This document shows, piece by piece, positions 30,818 through 33,231 of a stretch of DNA of 33,231 nucleotides. Position 1 is the first letter of the stretch. Each line of letters starts with the position of its first letter. The translations under genes were made by a program, and so were the position numbers. The DNA is taken from contig PXSF01000070.1 of NCBI GenBank assembly GCA_003022845.1, positions 1-33,231 of the forward strand. The letters are read 5' to 3'. This DNA is from Halobacteriales archaeon SW_10_66_29 (GTDB lineage: Archaea > Halobacteriota > Halobacteria > Halobacteriales > Haloarculaceae). The notes beneath the pieces are model-generated. The model searched no databases and had not been told where the DNA came from. It was given only the letters and a program-made list of their open reading frames with translations.

Positions 30818-31623
30818 TGGCGGCCGCTCACGACACGCGGCGACAGTCTTTCGTATTGAGCTATCGTAACGCCAGTCGGATCGGTGCCGTCGTACTTCTG
30901 CTACTGGGCTGGCGGGCACTGACCGCATTGGTCGGGGCTGCCGTGCTTCCGGGCCCCGTGGAAACGGTCGGAGTGGCGACGGAGGGGATCATCGTCGAGG
31001 GGTGGATGCTGGCAAACTTCGTCAACACGCTGGCGGCCCTGCTCGGGAGCTTCCTTGTTGCTGTGGGAGTCGGCGGAGTCATCGGCATCGTCCTGGGTAG
31101 TCGGGAGTCACTCCGGGCAGTGTTCGAGCCGTTCCTGCTCAACACCTACGCAGTCCCAAAGATCATTCTCTTCCCGGTGTTCCTGTTCATCTTCCAGTTT
31201 GGCATCGATCAGAAAATCGCGTTCGGGGCTTTTCACGGCACCTTTCCGATGGCTATCATCCTCATGAACGCCGTCCGGGAAATTCCGGACATTCACCGGG
31301 ACGTTGCACGGTCCTTGCAGCTCTCGCGGTGGCAGAACGTCCGATACGTGGTGCTGCCCTCAGTGCTCGCTCCTCTGATCGTCGGGCTCCGGTTCGCGTT
31401 CAACCTCAGCTTTCTCGGGGTGATCCTGTCGGAGTTGTTCGCCGCGCGATCCGGACTCGGGCTCATCCTGCAGAACGCGCTGGGAAGCGTCAACCGACCT
31501 TACATCATGGGCGTGACGTTCGTCATCGTCGTCATCGCCCTCCTGGTCAACTTCGTGTTCTATGGCGTTCAGCGGTATCTCGAGTTCAACTGGGGTATCT
31601 CCGTCGACGAGGGAGGGATGTGA
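30814..31623 (+). CDS. SsuC/TauC-type ABC transporter permease 2
   Basis: A 269-aa second permease of the same class. The docking loop is DVARSLQLSRWQNVRYVVLP, and LGVILSELFAARSGLGLILQ is typical of the family. Segments such as GSFLVAVGVGGVIGIVLG span the membrane. Two consecutive ATG codons (30814 and 30817) could serve as start. Two different permease genes imply a heterodimeric channel, whereas many SsuC/TauC systems use a homodimer. The next gene starts one base after the stop. Confidence 0.9.
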   Translation: MMAAAHDTRRQSFVLSYRNASRIGAVVLLLLGWRALTALVGAAVLPGPVETVGVATEGIIVEGWMLANFVNTLAALLGSFLVAVGVGGVIGIVLGSRESLRAVFEPFLLNTYAVPKIILFPVFLFIFQFGIDQKIAFGAFHGTFPMAIILMNAVREIPDIHRDVARSLQLSRWQNVRYVVLPSVLAPLIVGLRFAFNLSFLGVILSELFAARSGLGLILQNALGSVNRPYIMGVTFVIVVIALLVNFVFYGVQRYLEFNWGISVDEGGM

Positions 31624-31624
31624 C

Positions 31625-32407
31625 GTGGCCACGATCGAACTCGAGGATGTCTCGAAGACGTACGACGCGAACAAACGGGACAGTGGTGTCGAAGCTGTTC
31701 GGAACGTGTCGATGCACGTCGGGAGTGGCGAGTTTGTCTCCATCGTCGGCCCGACGGGCTGTGGGAAGAGCACACTCATGGAGATCGTCGCCGGACTTAC
31801 CGATCCCACGGCAGGGGAGGTCACGATAGCGGGTGAGCCGGTGACTGGCCCACGCCGCGATGTCGGTGTCGTCTTCCAGAAGGATTCGACGTTTCCGTGG
31901 CGGACCGTCCTCGAAAACGTCGAGTTCGGCTTGCAGATGCATGGCGTGACGTTCGACGAGCGGCGCGAGCGGTCCCGGGACGTGATCGAACTCGTCGGAC
32001 TGAGCGGCTTCGAGGATACGTATCCCAACGAGCTTTCGGGAGGGATGCGCCAGCGCGTTGCCATCGCACGAACACTCGTCATGAATCCCGCGGTGATGTT
32101 GATGGACGAACCGTTCGGCGCACTCGACGAACAGACACGGATCATGCTCGGAGACGAACTCCTCTCCATTGCTGCAAAGACCGAGCAAACGACGCTGTTT
32201 ATTACCCACTCGATCAACGAGGCGATTCACCTCTCCGATCGCGTCGTCGTGATGAGTGCCCGCCCTGGACAGATAAAGGAGACCGTCGGGGTGGATATCC
32301 CACGCCCGAGGAGCACTGACGTCTTCGGCTCCGAGCGGTTCAACGACCTCAGTGAACGGGTATGGGAGCTGCTCAAACCGGAGGCCGAATCGGGACTGCA
32401 ACGGTGA
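31625..32407 (+). CDS. SsuB/TauB-type ABC transporter ATPase
   Basis: A 260-aa ATPase. It has Walker A GPTGCGKST, Q-loop VFQKDSTFPWRTV, signature LSGGMRQRVAIA, Walker B VMLMDEPFGALDEQT and switch His ITHSINEAIHLSD. I chose GTG 31625 (VATIELEDVSKTYD) because it follows the permease stop by one base and matches the family start. The longer track ORF adds 21 residues that overlap the permease. It energises the two adjacent permeases, with the divergent lipoprotein as likely ligand receptor. Confidence 0.92.
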   Translation: MATIELEDVSKTYDANKRDSGVEAVRNVSMHVGSGEFVSIVGPTGCGKSTLMEIVAGLTDPTAGEVTIAGEPVTGPRRDVGVVFQKDSTFPWRTVLENVEFGLQMHGVTFDERRERSRDVIELVGLSGFEDTYPNELSGGMRQRVAIARTLVMNPAVMLMDEPFGALDEQTRIMLGDELLSIAAKTEQTTLFITHSINEAIHLSDRVVVMSARPGQIKETVGVDIPRPRSTDVFGSERFNDLSERVWELLKPEAESGLQR

Positions 32408-32696
32408 ATTCGCCGGTCCATATATCTTGACCCGTGACGACAGTAGTATCCCCGAGGGGGAGTGTCTGGAGTATCGTGCTAGCAAACGAAACTCGGTAAC
32501 CACCTCAGACCGGCTTTTGTTCGATACGATAGAATAATCGAAAGCTAAGAGTTTCGATTTGTTATATCAAAGTATATATGTCGTCCCACTCGGATTTCCG
32601 TGGCGATCGGTTCGGAAGCGGGGCTCTGGTCGGTAAAATACGGTTGGGTCTCGCCATGTGGGCGAACGGATGATAGCACATATCCTCACGCATTCG

Positions 32697-32803
32697 TAGT
32701 GGTTGTCGTGATTATTTTCAGACTCCCTCGGAAATACAGGGAGTTCAGGGCTCGAATCTTGGGTATTGTGTCTGCCCGGCGGTAACGGGTCACACGCTAC
32801 GTA
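32697..32803. mobile_element. MITE-like element, copy C (degenerate)
   Basis: The left end TAGTGGTTGTCGTGATTATTTTCAG-like sequence (read from 32697) matches copy B and the reverse end of copy A. The right end, read on the reverse strand, is TACGTAGCGTGTGACCCGTT followed by ACC and keeps the second subterminal motif. About 107 bp between TA dinucleotides. Its terminal repeats no longer match each other well, so it is an old copy. Confidence 0.5.
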
Positions 32804-33053
32804 GATCGACCTGCTGTATCCAGTCGTGAATAGCGTTCTGAGGGCGGTTGGCACCAAAAAGTAATAAAAAGTTTATCTATATAAGTTTTATAGGTTATCG
32901 AATACATATTTTTTCTGACTTTACTGTCGCGCGGGTATCTACCGGCGCTCGACGGGTCGCGTGGCGGACGCTACAAGGGGGGAGTGCGGTCGATCCGGTG
33001 CTGACTCATACTGGTGGCTGATCGCTATCGGGCTGTGCGGGCGGAAAGACCGA

Positions 33054-33060
33054 GTTTAAG
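33054..33060 (+). promoter_or_regulatory. TATA-like box of aspS
   Basis: GTTTAAG lies ~28 nt before the ATG at 33085 and is preceded by a purine-rich BRE-like AAAGACCGA. This is a typical leaderless haloarchaeal promoter layout. Confidence 0.55.
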
Positions 33061-33084
33061 TTACGGGGAGGGAAACTCACGCCC

Positions 33085-33231
33085 ATGGAATCACGCACCT
33101 ACACGGCAGATGCGGCGCCGGGCGACAGCGTCACAGTCGCCGGCTGGGTTCACGAGATCAGGGACCTCGGCGGGATCGCCTTTCTCATCCTCCGGGACAC
33201 GACCGGGAAGATCCAGGTCAAGTTCGAGAAA
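33085..33231 (+). CDS. aspS: Aspartyl-tRNA synthetase, N-terminal fragment (runs off the window)
   Basis: The first 49 codons read [20 protein letters not shown], then [20 protein letters not shown] and GKIQVKFEK. This is the OB-fold anticodon-binding domain of archaeal aspartyl-tRNA synthetase, including the V[13 protein letters not shown] motif. The enzyme charges tRNA with aspartate. Archaeal versions may be non-discriminating (Asp/Asn), which cannot be judged from this fragment. The gene is cut by the window edge. Confidence 0.92.
   Translation, partial: MESRTYTADAAPGDSVTVAGWVHEIRDLGGIAFLILRDTTGKIQVKFEK

Larger units (their letters stand above)
32408..33084. other. 677-bp gene-poor region before aspS
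   Basis: No convincing coding sequence is seen; the small track ORFs have no recognisable product. The region holds MITE-like copy C (32697-32803), an AT-rich island at about 32860-32925 (AAAGTTTATCTATATAAG and CATATTTTTT) with a TATA-like TATATAAG, and the aspS promoter near 33054. A small RNA or short transcript from the AT-rich island cannot be excluded. Confidence 0.5.

Noticed and set aside
32740-32790. tRNA-like segment (CTCGAATC) in the aspS upstream gap
   Set aside because: No acceptor or anticodon stem can be drawn around it, and it lies inside MITE-like copy C.

Overview
The window looks like a chromosomal segment of a haloarchaeon (class Halobacteria). The evidence is very GC-rich coding DNA, acidic proteins, twin-arginine lipoprotein signals (RR...LAGC), short leaderless-type promoters with a TATA-like box about 26-30 nt before the start codon, an archaeal aspartyl-tRNA synthetase start at the right edge, and an RdfA / archaea-specific SMC-like pair of a kind I associate with haloarchaea.

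Left part (1-11.4 kb). A coiled-coil membrane protein gene diverges from topA (DNA topoisomerase I). Between them lies a ~60-nt nearly perfect alternating pyrimidine-purine tract. topA carries an intact 536-aa homing-type intein, but its extein is broken upstream of the intein by an apparent internal deletion plus frameshift. Next come a ~109-bp MITE-like element directly after the topA stop, an IS630-type HTH-only ORF, an aldo/keto reductase, the minus-strand SMC-like/RdfA pair with two long direct repeats between them, and a divergent FGGY-type kinase.

Centre (11.6-26.7 kb) is a catabolic cluster. It holds an IclR regulator with two GTTCT-N7-AGAAC palindromes upstream, and an acetoin-dehydrogenase-like 2-oxo acid dehydrogenase complex (E1 beta, E1 alpha, E2 with frameshift, and a divergent dihydrolipoyl dehydrogenase). 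It also holds a second FGGY kinase (broken by an apparent deletion), a COG4091-type homoserine-dehydrogenase-like oxidoreductase with a SAF tail, and a CUT1-type carbohydrate ABC importer whose ATPase has a duplicated C-terminal module. A PdxA-like dehydrogenase closes it. My inference is that the cluster imports a sugar, polyol or sugar acid, oxidises and phosphorylates it, runs a PdxA2-type oxidation/decarboxylation, and sends a 2-oxo acid or acyloin to the dehydrogenase complex. The substrate is unknown.

Right part (26.7-33.2 kb). A second IclR regulator with its own operator-like palindrome is followed by a GH88-like glucuronyl hydrolase in an operon with an NMT1/SsuA-type Tat lipoprotein. 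Two permeases and an ATPase of the nitrate/sulfonate type are transcribed divergently. A gene-poor 677-bp stretch follows, then the start of aspS. Two further MITE copies lie here, one of whose edges forms the GH88 stop codon.

Three long genes (topA, E2, kinase 2) carry reading-frame lesions, at least two of which look like deletions of roughly 45-60 nt inside conserved blocks. This is either real decay or a defect in this sequence, and it should be resolved before the pathway is interpreted. No tRNA, rRNA or CRISPR array was seen.
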